64,000 nucleotides of DNA from NCBI GenBank assembly GCA_029215795.1, contig JARDYH010000007.1:102997263-103061262 (forward strand), written 5' to 3'. The first letter of the stretch is position 1. The number at the start of each line of letters is the position of its first letter. The notes under the pieces were generated by a model. The model saw nothing but the letters and a program-made list of their open reading frames with translations. It was not told the DNA's origin and made no database searches. This document shows positions 33,571 through 45,085 of the stretch, in pieces. The position numbers and the translations under genes are program-made. This DNA is from Anniella stebbinsi (taxonomy: Eukaryota > Chordata > Lepidosauria > Squamata > Anniellidae).

Positions 33571-34404
33571 CTTCCCATTCCATGGGGTCGCAATTCAATT
33601 TCCCCTTTCTTTTTCTTGTCATATAGGATTGCAAGCCTCTAGGCAAGCCTGTTGTCTGAGATGCTGAATAACCAATTATTGTCTTACCCTCCCTGTGCCG
33701 GCATAAAAAGAGCTGCACTGGCTGCCAGTTTATTTCCAGGCTATGGTAGTTAAGCACAGGTGATTGGCCAGTAACATAACACTGGAGAATGAGGTGTAGG
33801 CCTGACTATGTCACACCTCAATCTTTTTGTTCCTGTCCTCCCTGAGCTCTTGATTGTTGCTGTGGCTGCTATTATTCACATCTCCCCCCCCCCGCCTCTT
33901 AACAAAGAATAGAACTGCTACATACAGATTCTTTCAAATACTCTCTCTTTACCATTGCCCTTTCCCCGAGTTCCCCATTATCCTTAATTCCTATAATCCA
34001 CACTCCTCCCTCAGATTTTGCCCTCCTGAAGGGGAAAAGGGAGGGCGACATGCCCATAGACCAGCTGGGCAGCGATGCTGCTAGCTGAGGGGAGGTAGGA
34101 CAATTTAGTCTCCAAAGGACATCCTGCCATCAATTAGGGCTGTTCTTCTTTGTATAACTACTGTTTTCTTTGAGGCCTGCTCTCACTGTTCAACACTGGG
34201 CTGATTCCGGTGCTTGTGGAGTAATAATTTAGTCACCAAGGTGACTTAAGGACCAGACCCATGATAATGCAGGTGTAATTTCCCATGGTCTAGAGATATA
34301 GTCTAATTCAAAAGCATAAAGGAAAGCATAGTATTGTATTGATCCTGCCAGTTACCTCTTCCCACAACAGATGGATTGCTGTGCAGTTCTACAGCTAGCA
34401 TATC
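33571..34404. other. intergenic, no gene recognised
   Basis: A pyrimidine-rich tract with a C run near 33884-33893. Nothing else supported. Confidence 0.4.
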
Positions 34405-36115
34405 TATCAGCTAGCGAGGAATGCTAACAGCAACAAAAAAGCTTTCTTCAGGTATGTGCATAGTAAAAGACAGAGGAAAGAAACGGTGGTTTAATGCGGA
34501 TGGCAAATTGATAACAGATGACAAAGCAAAGGCTGAAGTGCACAATTCCTACTTTGGCTCAGGCTTCTCGCAAAAGCGAGCCTGTGACCCCCCCTGGCAA
34601 AAGTGAAGTACAAGCTGAAGGGGAAGGATTGCAGTTTGAGACTGATAAACAAATGGTCAAGGAACACCTTTGAACGAGTTCAATTCTCTAGGGCTTGATG
34701 AGTAATAAAGGAGCTGGCAGAAGAACTCTCAGAACCATTGTCTATTATCTTTGTGAAATCATGGAAGACGGGTGAAGTGCCGGACGACTGGAGGAGGGCT
34801 AACGTTGTCCCTATCTTCAAAAAGGGCAAAAAGGAGGAACCTGGGAACTACAGACCAGTCAGTCTGACATCCATCCCTGGGAAAATTCTGGATCAGATTA
34901 TAAAGATGTCAGTCTGTAGGCACCTTGAAAACAATGCAGTGATTACTAGAAGCCAGCATGGATTTGTCAAGAATAAATCCTGCCAGGCAAATCTGAGGGC
35001 AATGAGGATGATCAGGGGTCTGTAAACAAAGCTGGCAAACTGACACCGAGACACTCATGTCGGTGAGACTTCTTTTTATTGAGGAAATCACATGGTAGAA
35101 AGGGTAATGGTTGCATTCTCCAAGTAAACCACTTAAAGCTGAACGATAATTTCCTGATACATTTCTTCTGGCAATCACTCGGGGCAATGGGGGGTGGGGG
35201 TAGGGTTAGCCACCATCCGATTTGAGCTTCTCCAGATGCCACATGCACTGGCACCCCAGGAGACATGGCCTAAGCCTAAACAAAATCCTAGGGAGGGGGA
35301 AACACTTATGCTCTGAGCTACAAGAGCCGGGCAGAGATGAAAGTTCATGCCCCATCAAACACAGCCTGCCGAATGCTGAGCTGATACAGTGCGCATGATC
35401 ACAAGGAAGGTTAAAACCTCAGGCCCAGGAGTCCCATCCTTCTGCTAAGGACTGGCAACTCCCTGCCACCTGAGTCTGGCCACAAACAAATAATCCACAG
35501 CAAACACAAGTTCAAGTCTATGAAAAGCCTCCCAGTACTTTCCATGGCACAATCCTTAAAAATCCAGAGTCCAAATAGCAAGTGAGAGAGCATGTGCAGA
35601 GTGCTCCCAAAATTCCAAAACAGATGTAATCCAACAGGAGGAGTTTCAGGCCTTACGTCAAAAGATGATCTCTAGCAAGGCTTTTCAGCCTTGCTCCCCA
35701 CTCTTATAGACCGGAGGCGTGGCCTATTCAAAGCCACTTGACAGACAGGTCCTTTGACCAGTAAACCATGCCCATGTGTCAACAGGGTGGGATGGCTTTA
35801 CCCACTATGATGATGCTACAATCTGAGTGTCAGCTTCCAAGAGTGGCCTCCTCCTTTATACCAAATCCAGGTTCTCAGGGAAACTCGTTACAGCTGCAAG
35901 GCCATGGCAGGGAGGGAGAGAGCTGCTCCCGTGAGAAACTCTGACAGAGATCAGCTCCCAGAGACACGGACATTCTAGAACGATTTCTAATGCATCAACT
36001 TAATGCATAAACAAAGCCCTACTATGAGGAGAGATTGAAAGAACTGGGCATGTTTAGCCTGGAGAAGAGAAGATGGAGGGGAGACATGAGAGCACTCTTG
36101 AAATACTTGTTTAAT
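34405..36115 (+). mobile_element. CR1 LINE, internally deleted, split by a later insertion
   Basis: The first part (to 35032) encodes CR1 RT motifs: KTGEVPDDWRRANVVPIF, EPGNYRPVSLTSIPGKI and SQHGFVKNKSC. It then jumps to the 3' region at aatgaggatgatcaggggtc. The second part resumes at 36009 (agagattgaaagaactgggc). The catalytic block is deleted. Confidence 0.8.
35033..36008 (-). mobile_element. solo-LTR-like element, copy 2, about 975 bp
   Basis: Interrupts the CR1. Its ends are tggcaaactgacaccgag and acttaatgca, with taaacaaagc on both sides. Minus-strand features are tataag (about 35705) and AATAAA (about 35076). The TG and CA ends favour an LTR; a 10-bp repeat is longer than usual for one. 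Related to 6839-7770. Confidence 0.55.
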
Positions 36116-36740
36116 GCACAAATAACTCAAGGTGTCTGGGTTTGGGACATCTTGTGAACAACCTATAAATAATTGCAGGTTGTTTACAGAAACCAGAAGT
36201 GGCAACTCAATAGGCCGCTGGGTGCTGCAGCATCTGAAGAGGCCCAATACGTCATGCTTGGCCCAGATGCCATCAGAGTGCTGAATCTGTGTTTGTTTTT
36301 CAGGCCATTGAGGGAGGAGTTAATTTTATAAGTCTCAATATTGTCAGAAACCGATCCTCGTGTTTTACAAAGCCTATTCATTTCTAGGGCACTATGGAGT
36401 GGGTGTGCGGTGTGACTCTCCAGGGCTGCTATAGACTCTTGCTGCTTGTGATAGTTCTGACATACATTCCACAGGTTGGCCACCTACCTAATGAAGCATG
36501 CAAATGCAAGGCTCCTCCCTCCCATTTCCAATATCTCAAGCAGGATGGAAAATACTGCCATTCTATCCCAATAGGAACCCTTAGCTGCACACACCACACC
36601 AGCTGCCCCTCCTGTTTCCCCCACAAAGAAAATGGTCTTCGATGCTCTAGGTTAAACAACACATATGTGTATGCAAGCCATCCCAAAAGAGAAATAAACG
36701 ACATCAAAGAGAAAACAGCTTCTGTAGATATGTCCATAGA
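36116..36740. other. intergenic downstream of COPS7A
   Basis: No gene seen. Short open frames on both strands lack recognisable domains. Confidence 0.4.
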
Positions 36741-36746
36741 TTTATT
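36741..36746 (-). promoter_or_regulatory. polyadenylation signal AATAAA, COPS7A
   Basis: The plus strand reads tttatt about 600 bases past the COPS7A stop. It is the first such hexamer I see on the gene strand. Confidence 0.6.
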
Positions 36747-37182
36747 TTTTTAAATTGCTTTATATATTTATAATATTTTAAAAACAATCCACCCAACACA
36801 CACTCATACCCCCCTCCCCTCCCCTGATCCCAACAAAGCAAAAAATTGAGATGTCAAGCTGTGTCCCAGTGCAAATGTCCCAGGATTCACACACAGAACT
36901 CAGTGGCTACTTGGCGCCAGATTTGTTTCCACCCAGGTTTCCATAATATTTTGTTGGTGCAAATGTAATTAAAACAGAGGTCATTTCATGGCTCTTTAAA
37001 ATGTCCCCCAAGAGAATGGGGATGGGGGTAGGGGAGACAAAGAGGAACAAGGCAACAAAATAAATTTTAAAAAAGCTGGCGATATTGAAAACAGAAAAGA
37101 GGTGAAAAGGATTACATGAGGGAATGAAAGAGTAGCTGAACATACCAGGAGAGGAAAATGTGAAGGAAGAGCTCTGTCTGTC

Positions 37183-37186
<4 letters not shown>

Positions 37187-37250
<64 letters not shown>
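37187..37250. repeat. (GT)n(GA)n microsatellite in COPS7A 3' UTR
   Basis: A tgtg run followed directly by a gaga run. In the transcript it reads (UC)n(AC)n. It creates spurious Ser/Leu and Thr/His frames. Confidence 0.9.
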
Positions 37251-37252
<2 letters not shown>

Positions 37253-37346
37253 GGCAGGGGGGATGGGTTGTACAGAAGACATCTGGATTGGAGAAGAAAG
37301 CACCAAACGTGGGACACCTGTTCATCCTCCCCAGTCAGCAATTCTG

Positions 37347-37386
37347 CTAGTTTGATTTTGACCAGATCTTTGCGCTGCCTCGGAGC
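37347..37386 (-). CDS. COPS7A: COPS7A last coding exon
   Basis: Completes Gly and encodes [12 protein letters not shown], then TAG at 37347-37349. Acceptor ttttctgcag. The terminal peptide matches the known COPS7A end. Confidence 0.95.
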
Positions 37387-38372
37387 CTGCAGAAAAGGAA
37401 AAAGTTTCGGAATGAGCATCAGCAGGAGTTCTGCATTATGCCCAAACTAGTTAATAACAGGTTAATAATAATTTCCCCAAAGTAAGAGCTAAGATGCAGG
37501 TGAAACACCAGGGGACTCTCTGCTCTTCTGCCCCAAGTGCAACGAGGCAACCGCCAGCCTCGACCAGGACTCCGCCTCACCCTTTGCCCTTGGAAGCCTT
37601 TTTGCTGGCCTGGCGCTGGTTGGTACCCGGAGCCGGTTCCCGGAGTTCTGACAGATGCTGCTCAGGATCTTGGGATGTTGCTGCTGCAGCTGCTGCTGTC
37701 GTCACCTTAATTGTCTTCTTTAGATTTGCCACCTGCTTGGGGCAGAAAGGGAGGGGAGGGGGGAGGAGAAACAAGAGGAACAAAATTAAAGTGCCCCCCA
37801 AAAAAAGAAAAAAGAAAGAAAGAAAAGCATTTAACACACACCTGGATCTACAACAATATTAGAAAGATCTCACCAGACATGCCTCTCAGTCTGGCCAAGG
37901 TATTTGGTTTAAAGGTCCCTTTTGGGAGGACTCTCTCTCTCTCTCTCTCTTATAGATGCGTATTTTATTGATTTTCTTATGATGTAGATGCAAAACTTAT
38001 TCCTTCATTATAAACAAACAACATCCGAGGGCACGCTCCTGGTGGTTCCACATAGACCCATCCTCTGACTGGAGTCCACCAGGGGAAGAGCCTTCAGCGT
38101 GGTAGCCCCACTCCTATGGAATTCCCTGCCTCTGGGGGTCAGGTAGGTGCCACCTTTGTATTCCTTTCAGCGCCTCCTGAAAACGCCGTTGTTCCAGGAA
38201 GCCTTCCCTTAATAACCAGCCACGGTTCATTTTGCATTTTGCTTCTTTTAAATAAAGAAAGAAATATGATTGAACAATACTACTTTACAATTCATTAGGG
38301 ATTCTCTCTCTGTCTCTCTTAAGGCTTGTTCCCCGCCTCGATCTAGACGGAGAGGCGGGTAAGAAATAAATC

Positions 38373-38408
<36 letters not shown>

Positions 38409-41400
38409 ATTGAACAGTAGCCCTCTGGTGTTCGGAATGGCCAGTACAGGAATATCCCATTGAATCTGAGGTTGTGTATTGGGGAGAGGATGTGGGTGAG
38501 GATTTACCTCGCCACTTGCTCATTTGCCTGACTTAACAGTTTGTAAGACACAGGTATCAGGAACCAGATGTTTTTAATATTGGTCTGGCCAGCTATTCAT
38601 GCTCTAAAAGGTTGCCCACCCCTGCTTTATCTGTTGCATTGCATGTGTAAAGAGACAACCTGACTTTGCAATTTCCAGTTTGCTATCACATGTTGAAAAA
38701 AATGAAACTGCTGGCCAGAGAGCAAATCTGAAATGCCATCCAGTGTTCCAGGAATATACACACAGCATATAAGCCTAGACAACATGGAAGAATGACAGGA
38801 GGCTGCCAGTTAACATGGACAAGGCAATGCTTTTAATTTTTGCCATCATGTCTAAAGTCAGAGGAGGCTCTGCTGCAGCCCTGCAGACTCACCTCACTTT
38901 CAATCTGCTGTTTCAGACCTAGCTGCTGCTCTTTGTGTTGATTAGCTCGGCTGACTTGCTCTTCAATACTCGAAAGGACAACTTCGCAGCCTTGGCACCT
39001 GTGAAGGACAGACAAAAGTGAACGGTCAGGACAACAGCCCGCAGAGGAGCTAAGAAGGCAAACACTGGGTAGGAGAAGCACCAGGGCATGGAAATCTAAA
39101 AGAAACAGGTATCAAATGAAAGAGAGGACATAGAAGTGATCTATTCATATAGGAACAACAGTCAGGGAAGAAGTGGATAGACAACAGAAGGCACCCTGAC
39201 AGCACTGAGACAGTTTACCCAAAAATACAGGCACCTTATTGAGGAAAACTGGATTAAACATACAAGGCCACAACGCATACATCAAACTGCTACAAAAGGC
39301 ATTTTGATAAAGGTTAGGACCAGGGCTGCATTTATGCCACAATCTTACAAAAGTGCAGAAAAAGCACTAAATGTGATTATACAGAAGTATCCAACTGTGT
39401 TGTTTCATTAGCACAAATGACGCTGTGCCAGCGGGACCTGAGTTCTGAACTATGCGCAAGAGAAGAATCCAACAAAAGTTATGTTCGAGCAAGCGGTTTT
39501 GCATAACTTTTGTGCCACCTGCTGAGCAACCCACTCACACAACCGATTGTGCAAGCGTAATGGCCAACCGCATGTTCCAGAGTATCTCAGCTTTCATTTA
39601 TAAAAAGAAAAGAGAGGGGGGAATCATATTTCTAGCCTTTTTGTAATTTTTTGTTGGCAGGCAATATTTGGTAGAGATTCAGAAGCAGGGCTGGGAGGGA
39701 GATTTCAGGAGATCAGAGGATAGATGTTCAGTGCTCCACATAGTTCCTTGTCCTCCTCTCACAAGAGCATAAAAAGAGCCATGCTGGATCAGACAAAGGT
39801 CCATCTAGTCCAGCATTCTGTTCACACAGTGGCCAACCATTTCCCGGTCCATTTCCCTTTACCTAATGGTTAGTAAAGGCATATCATTATGGCATATCAT
39901 AATGTGCAGTTTCCTCAAGCAGCAAATAGCATAGAACCACAGCAGAAGAGGAAGAAGAACTCAAACTATTGCTATTTTTATAGCATCAGCCACAAGATCT
40001 GGCTTCTCCCATAGGAAAAAAATCAGGCACAACGTACCACATGCATAGCGTGCGTGTTTGCGCTTCTTTGCTATACTAGAGACGCATTCCCCACCAGTTT
40101 GTGCAAGTTTGGAGAGTCTTCCTTACCATTCTTGCAGGGTGCGGGTGATAGCGCTGAGCTCCTCCCTGCGGATGTCCCGCCCAATGCTGTAATCCACCTC
40201 TAGCCGCTGGTTGCGCTGGTCTAGGCTCCCCCGTAGTACATCTGCATACACTGCCTCAATCACTAAATCCTCCAGCTGGCGCACGTTCTTCAACTGGAGC
40301 TGCTCCAGCAGCACCGAGTAAGGGATGCACTGTGGGGGTCACAAGCCGATGTGAGGCGCAACCTCCAGAAGAATGAGGATAGCCAATAAAAGGATATGTA
40401 CACTACCTTGAGCTTGGAAGCCAGTGTGACGACAGACAGATGACGCAGTTTGTTCTTCTGAGCCCCCGTTAAGGGGGGCAGATTCCCAGCATCAGCTGCT
40501 CTCAGGAAACAGAAAGAATAACCAGAGTCACAGCAGGTTAGATAGCCTCGAATTCTCACTGCAAGCTTGGGATGAGGCCCTACCCCATCTTTCCATACTC
40601 GAGTTGTCCCCCCAAATTTCTCTTATCCAGTTCTAATATCTAATATCAGTCTCGCACATCCCACTCCAAATTGCTATGGTTGCTTAGCGTCTTCAGATAA
40701 AACTTCGCCAATTGACCAAAATGGATGTCCATAGAGCAGACACCCAGGCACAGAGTAATTTATTCACGCAACCTGTACTCCTCCAGAATTCCCCCTCTCC
40801 TTTTGGGGTCTAGATCCTGAAGGCACAAAGGCCAAATCAGGCCTTCCCATTTCAAATAATACGTATTTGACATTATCTTCACTGCATCAGAGCCTAGTCA
40901 ACACCATACAATGTGCTTCACATTCCCACTATACTTTGAGACATGATGTGGTAGAAAAAGTAGCCAAAAGAAGGGGAGGATGAAAAGAACAGAGCCAGAA
41001 GATGCAGGAAATAATAGAGATCGCAAGCTATTAGATAACATCCAACATCCTTTGAAATCTAGTGGCCCTATCCTGTACCCTCAGCTCCTTTTTAATCTGT
41101 AGAACTTGCAACCCATGTCCTCCTGTGATTCTTGGTCTTAGGGAGGATTGCTTCAGCACTGGTGCTGTCCACTTCCAAATTCTGAATACAGGAGTTTGTT
41201 GCTTTCCTGTACCCTCCTTCCCCATCAGCAACTGCATCCCTTGACCATCCCTATTTCCTAAGAAAAAGAGGAAACATACCCAGGTAATCTGAATACGTCC
41301 CATATGCAAAGACTGTAAGTAGGCGGAACACAGGGGAGAACTCATTGTCAGCTAGCTGCAGAAAAGGGGTGGGGTGGGAAAATACCAACGTTCAGTACAA

Positions 41401-43148
41401 AACAGTAGAAAAATGGCAAAATGTCCTTATTGCTTACAGAAAAGGATTCCAGTTTGTCCCAGAGTCAGTACTGCCTCAAGTTTTGTTTAATTATCAGTGA
41501 AAGTGAATTTTGCCTTTACTCTTTTGTCGCACAGGGTTCTCAGAAATGTTGTGAGCAACGAATAGATGCAATGGGCCCATCCCATGAACTGCACCACCCC
41601 AGATGGACAGCACCTTAGGCCTCATTCTCCCTGAAGCAGTAAACCTTTGACTGGACTGTACCACTCTGGGCAAAAGTTGCATGATGGAGTGTTCCACCAC
41701 CATTAATTAATTTTAAAATCCTTGTACACAGGGATTTTTTTTTAAAAAAACCTATGTACAGGGTAATTTAAAACAAAATCCCTGAACATAGAAAACTACA
41801 TGATAGGGGAAATGGGTCTAGCCTAGCCTGCTCCAAGACATGCAAGTTTTCTATGTGCAGAATTGCTGTTGCCCTTTGGAGGAGTATCCAGTGATTCACC
41901 TGCAGACAAAGATTTACCACCTCTGTGAGAACTAGGACAGGGGGACAGGGTATGTTTGTTGCACACATACTCATCATAACTATCCCCAGTGTAAGGCTCG
42001 AGTGCCAGGGTGGTGCATTTTACAGGTGCTGACAATGAACCTAACAAAAGGCAATCCTTGCTCATTTACAAAGCTTATTGGGTGACCTTGGGCCCATCAC
42101 CGTCTCTCAGTCTAACTTACTATTCTACCTTCCAGATGTTGTAGACTCCAACTCCTATCTGCCTTGGTCAGATGCTGGGAGTTGTAGTCCAAAACTTCTG
42201 GAGGGCACCAGGTTGGGGAAGACTGGTGTAGTTAATAATAATCTGATCAGAGTCTTAAGAAGGTTGAGAGTTAAAAGCAGTACAGTAATTTTCCATCCCT
42301 GCCACCATAGCAATCACTTCTCCTGCCATCTATAATATAAAGAGAGGATACTGCAATACTGCCACTGAAAAATGATTGGAAAGAGCATTAAGCAGTAGCT
42401 TATGACAGTGGTTTTCAAACTTTCTACCTTAAGGGAATCCTTTTCACATTGACTTTTCTGCAGTTAACCCCTATCAGACCACTGCCATGGATTCTGGGGA
42501 GCACTCAAGGGTCTGTACACACAGACACTCAAAATATTCCCACAGAGTGCTAGCTGGGCCTGTTACCTAATGCAAATGAACAGTGTTCCCTAGAACACAC
42601 ACTGATCCTCCCTTGACCATTGGGAGGAAAGATAAGTAAAGTTTGTCTGTCATTGTCGATAACCTCACTGAAAAATCCCAGATGTTTGTAGAAACTACTC
42701 AGATCCCCAAACACAGTTTGAAAACCACTAACAAAGATATGAGGGGTTACTGAAGCACAGGAGAGAAGGGCCTTTGATTCCTTCAAGAGGCAGCTATACA
42801 ACCATCTGTCAGGGATGCTTTAAGGTGGATTCCTACATTGAGCAGGGGGTTGGACTCCATGGCCTTAGAGGCCCCTTCCAACTCTACTATTCTATGATTT
42901 TATGATTTTATGATTCTATGAACTATCTACATGGAGCAGTACAGGGTTCCCTAGACCCACCCTCACCCCCAAGTCTCAGGGCTCACCTCTCGAACATTGG
43001 GCATGTCAAGAAGCTCCCCAAAAACATAAATGCCGGGGGCTTCCAGTACTTGATGGATGAGGCTGGCCAGGGCAGCTCCACGGGCAGATTTTGCCAGCAG
43101 CAGGAACTGCTCCTGGTTCTGCCCAGTCACCTTCACCTCGGTTGCCAT
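37347..43148 (-). CDS. COPS7A: COP9 signalosome subunit 7A, complete 7-exon CDS
   Basis: Exons 43148-42987, 41355-41280, 40495-40407, 40329-40127, 38998-38893, 37732-37581 and 37386-37347 join without a stop into 275 residues, the length known for COPS7A. CSN7A is a PCI-domain subunit of the COP9 signalosome, which removes NEDD8 from cullins. Residues 1 to about 160 form the PCI region ([66 protein letters not shown]). Residues about 185-230 form the C-terminal helix/coiled coil ([20 protein letters not shown]). An Ala run follows ([16 protein letters not shown]), then a basic tail and KIWSKSN. All introns are GT-AG, the smallest 77 bp. COPS7B is the alternative; the Ala run and tail favour 7A, as does MLF2 nearby. 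The promoter is a CpG island upstream. Confidence 0.97.
37581..37732 (-). CDS. COPS7A: COPS7A coding exon 6
   Basis: [20 protein letters not shown] through [12 protein letters not shown] and two bases. The donor gtgagg overlaps an in-frame TGA, so failure to splice would end the protein after KGKG. Confidence 0.95.
38020..38406 (+). mobile_element. L2-like LINE 3' end in COPS7A intron
   Basis: ccaccaggggaagagccttc and ggaattccctgcctctgggg resemble the RT tail, then ccccgcctcgatctagacgg and an (att)n tail at 38371-38406. Antisense to COPS7A. Confidence 0.75.
38893..38998 (-). CDS. COPS7A: COPS7A coding exon 5
   Basis: Completes Trp, then [20 protein letters not shown] and [15 protein letters not shown]. 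Acceptor ccttcacag, donor gtgagt. Confidence 0.96.
39766..39850 (+). repeat. dispersed repeat 'gctggatcagacc' family, short copy
   Basis: Reads agagccatgctggatcagac, aaaggtccatctagtccagc and cacacagtggccaacca. In COPS7A intron 4. Confidence 0.65.
40127..40329 (-). CDS. COPS7A: COPS7A coding exon 4
   Basis: Encodes [20 protein letters not shown] through [20 protein letters not shown] and QE, with two bases of the Trp codon. Acceptor cccccacag, donor gtaagg. Confidence 0.96.
40407..40495 (-). CDS. COPS7A: COPS7A coding exon 3
   Basis: Completes Ala, then [20 protein letters not shown] and VVTLASKLK. Acceptor gagagcag, donor gtagtg. The next intron is 77 bp. Confidence 0.95.
41280..41355 (-). 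CDS. COPS7A: COPS7A coding exon 2
   Basis: Encodes [20 protein letters not shown], then YSDYL and one base. Acceptor ttctgcag, donor gtatgt. Confidence 0.94.
42128..42235. mobile_element. 'cctccagatg' MITE in COPS7A intron 1
   Basis: tccagatgttgtagactcca is inverted against gtagtccaaaacttctggag. Ends ggcaccaggttggggaagac. Confidence 0.75.
42403..42733. mobile_element. hAT-like element, AGTGGTTTTCAAACT ends
   Basis: Left agtggttttcaaact, right agtttgaaaaccact, perfect inverted repeats of 15 bp. The ends resemble Tip100/Zaphod-type hAT termini. The flanking octamers do not match. Confidence 0.7.
42770..42920 (+). mobile_element. CR1 LINE 3' tail
   Basis: Ends cttccaactctactattcta and repeated tgattttatgattctatga, the CR1 3' terminus. 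Lies 70 bp from COPS7A coding exon 1, in antisense. Confidence 0.85.
42987..43148 (-). CDS. COPS7A: COPS7A coding exon 1 (54 codons)
   Basis: Starts [20 protein letters not shown] at an ATG with a G at +4. Ends MPNVRE with donor gtgagc, phase 0. The exon continues upstream as 5' UTR to about 43197, where cctttag provides an acceptor. Confidence 0.96.
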
Positions 43149-43513
43149 GGAGTCACCAAATCAGTCTGCTCCAGGGTGAGGCTGCAGCCCCCACAACCTA
43201 AAGGAATAAAAAAGCAGGGCATCTGGAGCTTTCCTTCCCATATTCCCCCTTAAAGCAGCCAACCCATTCAACCTGTACATTTACACATACAATTTTATTT
43301 TTAGTTTCCATTTCATTAGGACATTTATTTATATTGTATAGGCCCATCTCATAACAAAAAAAAATATCTAGGATAAAGCAATGAGATAAAATAACAAATT
43401 AAAAATATACAAGAACACAATCAAAATACAGTACAATAAAAACCAGGGGATCAGTAGATCATATCTACTTAGACAAGCAGCGAGCAAAGATTAGTTTATA
43501 CGAAACAACTCAA

Positions 43514-43737
43514 TGGCTGAATTCGGAGAACACGATAGTCAATGGTGGGGTCATAATCAACTTTACAGTTGTTCATGTAGGGGGTACGCCCCACACAACA
43601 TGGTAATAATCAACCGTGGTGTGGATTAGGATCAGCGCTGAGTTGACTATGGCAGCATTCGGATGACACGATAGTCGATACAACTGAGGATTCCCCCCCC
43701 CCCCCCCAGTTGACTATTGTGTCGTCCGAATTCAGCC
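43514..43737. mobile_element. palindromic MITE, GGCTGAATTCGG ends
   Basis: ggctgaattcggagaacacg is inverted against tgtgtcgtccgaattcagcc. The interior repeats the gatagtc/gactat motif and holds a C run at 43691-43705. In the COPS7A 5'-UTR intron. Confidence 0.75.
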
Positions 43738-43849
43738 AGTGCCTCTAGTTTAACCTAAGACCTCCCCACCACCACGCTGCGTTTTAGGCAACTCCCCACC
43801 CCCACACCCCCTTCCATATCAGGATACTTAAAGAAGGCTGCAATCCCAA

Positions 43850-44560
43850 GCAGACTCACTACGACATGCATCTAGGTGGCAAAGAGCGCCAGGACAAGTC
43901 TACACGTGTGAACAGGGCCCCTGGTCCAAGGATCGAGAGCGAGCGAGCAAGAAGCAAAGGAATTAGAGGGGACGACAGGAAAGAAGGGAAAGGGCTCAAA
44001 ACAAAGGGGGGGGGACACCCAGTGTGAAGAATTTGGGGGGAAGGCGAGAGAGAGGGGGGGGGCTCCAGCACCCACTATTCACACCCCATCACACCAAACA
44101 CGCGTCTCCCCCACCCCACTGCACGCAGCAGAGATGGCCGGAGAGGACCTACTGCCCCGACAGCGCCCACGACCCATCCCAGCCACCCCCTGTACCTGAG
44201 GGCTCCCCTTCCCCACCCGGAGCTGAGGAGGCTGCGTGGGGACCTCTGGCCAAGAGACGGAGCGCTTCCGGGTTGGTGGCGTCACAGCTGCCCTTCGGGC
44301 GCCGCCGCCGCCGCCGCCGCCGCCGCCCCCTCGCCCTCGCCCTCTCATTGGCCAGTCCTCCGGGAAGAGCTCGCCGCACAGCAGCGTTTCGCTCCTCTAC
44401 CCCTGCCGTAGCTCTCGCTGTTTCTCCCCTCCTCCCGGGTCAGCCGGCGCTTCCCTCTTGGAGGTCCCGGTGGAAGCCCCCGCGAGAAGGGGCGCGCCTC
44501 CAGAGAGCCCCGTGGCTCGTTGAACTAGCGACCGGCCACGCCATGGACATCGGGGTGGGG
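43850..44560 (-). promoter_or_regulatory. COPS7A: COPS7A CpG-island promoter and non-coding exon 1
   Basis: CpG-dense block. On the gene strand a donor ctcag/gtacag ends a likely non-coding exon at 44196. Upstream are an ETS-type ccggaag (44265-44271), the (GGC)9 run and a CCAAT box (44347-44351). No TATA box. This is the usual style of a housekeeping promoter. The exact start site cannot be read; about 44270-44340 is likely. Confidence 0.65.
44301..44327. repeat. (GCC)9 trinucleotide run
   Basis: Nine uninterrupted units, reading GGC on the COPS7A strand, in the promoter or 5' UTR. Confidence 0.9.
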
Positions 44561-44717
44561 GGAGAACAGCGCAGGGACTCATCCAGCAGCCAAACCCAGG
44601 GGTTTAAAAGCTCTCCTTAAAAAGAAAAAGAAAAACCCTTCGTTTTTGAAAGCCCTCCTCAAGAAATAATAATAATCCCAGGTTAAAAATGTCCAGTTTT
44701 GAAAAGTCTTTGTGAAG

Positions 44718-45085
44718 AATCGTAGAATAGTTGAGTTGGAAGGGGCCTATAAGGTCATTGAGTCCAACCCCCTGCTCAATGCAGGAATCCACCTTAAAGC
44801 ATCCCTGACAGATGGCTGTCCAGCTGCCTCTTGAAGGCCTCTACTGTGGGAGAGCCCACCACCTCCCTAGGTCATGGGTTCCATCCTTGTACTGCTCTAA
44901 CTGCCAGGGAGTTTTTCCTGATGCCCAGCCGGAATCTGGCTTCCTGAAACTTGAGCCCATTATTCCGTGTCCTGCACTCTAAGATGATTGAGAAGAGATC
45001 CTGGCCCTCCTCTGTGTGACGACCTTTCAAGTACTTGAAGAGTGCTGTCATGTCTCCCCTCAGTCTTCTCCGTCTTCACTTCTCT
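44718..45085 (-). mobile_element. CR1 LINE 3' part
   Basis: The plus strand starts gaatcgtagaatagttgagt, then cctgctcaatgcaggaatcc, and runs to ctcccctcagtcttctccgt, the reverse of a CR1 3' end. 5'-truncated, just outside the COPS7A promoter. Confidence 0.88.

Noticed and set aside
36907..37419. Several 64-170 codon frames rich in Ser/Leu and Thr/His
   Set aside because: Generated by the (GT)n(GA)n microsatellite in the COPS7A 3' UTR.
44024..44620. 198-codon plus-strand frame across the COPS7A promoter
   Set aside because: Low-complexity CpG-island translation with poly-Arg from the GCC run. No recognisable protein.
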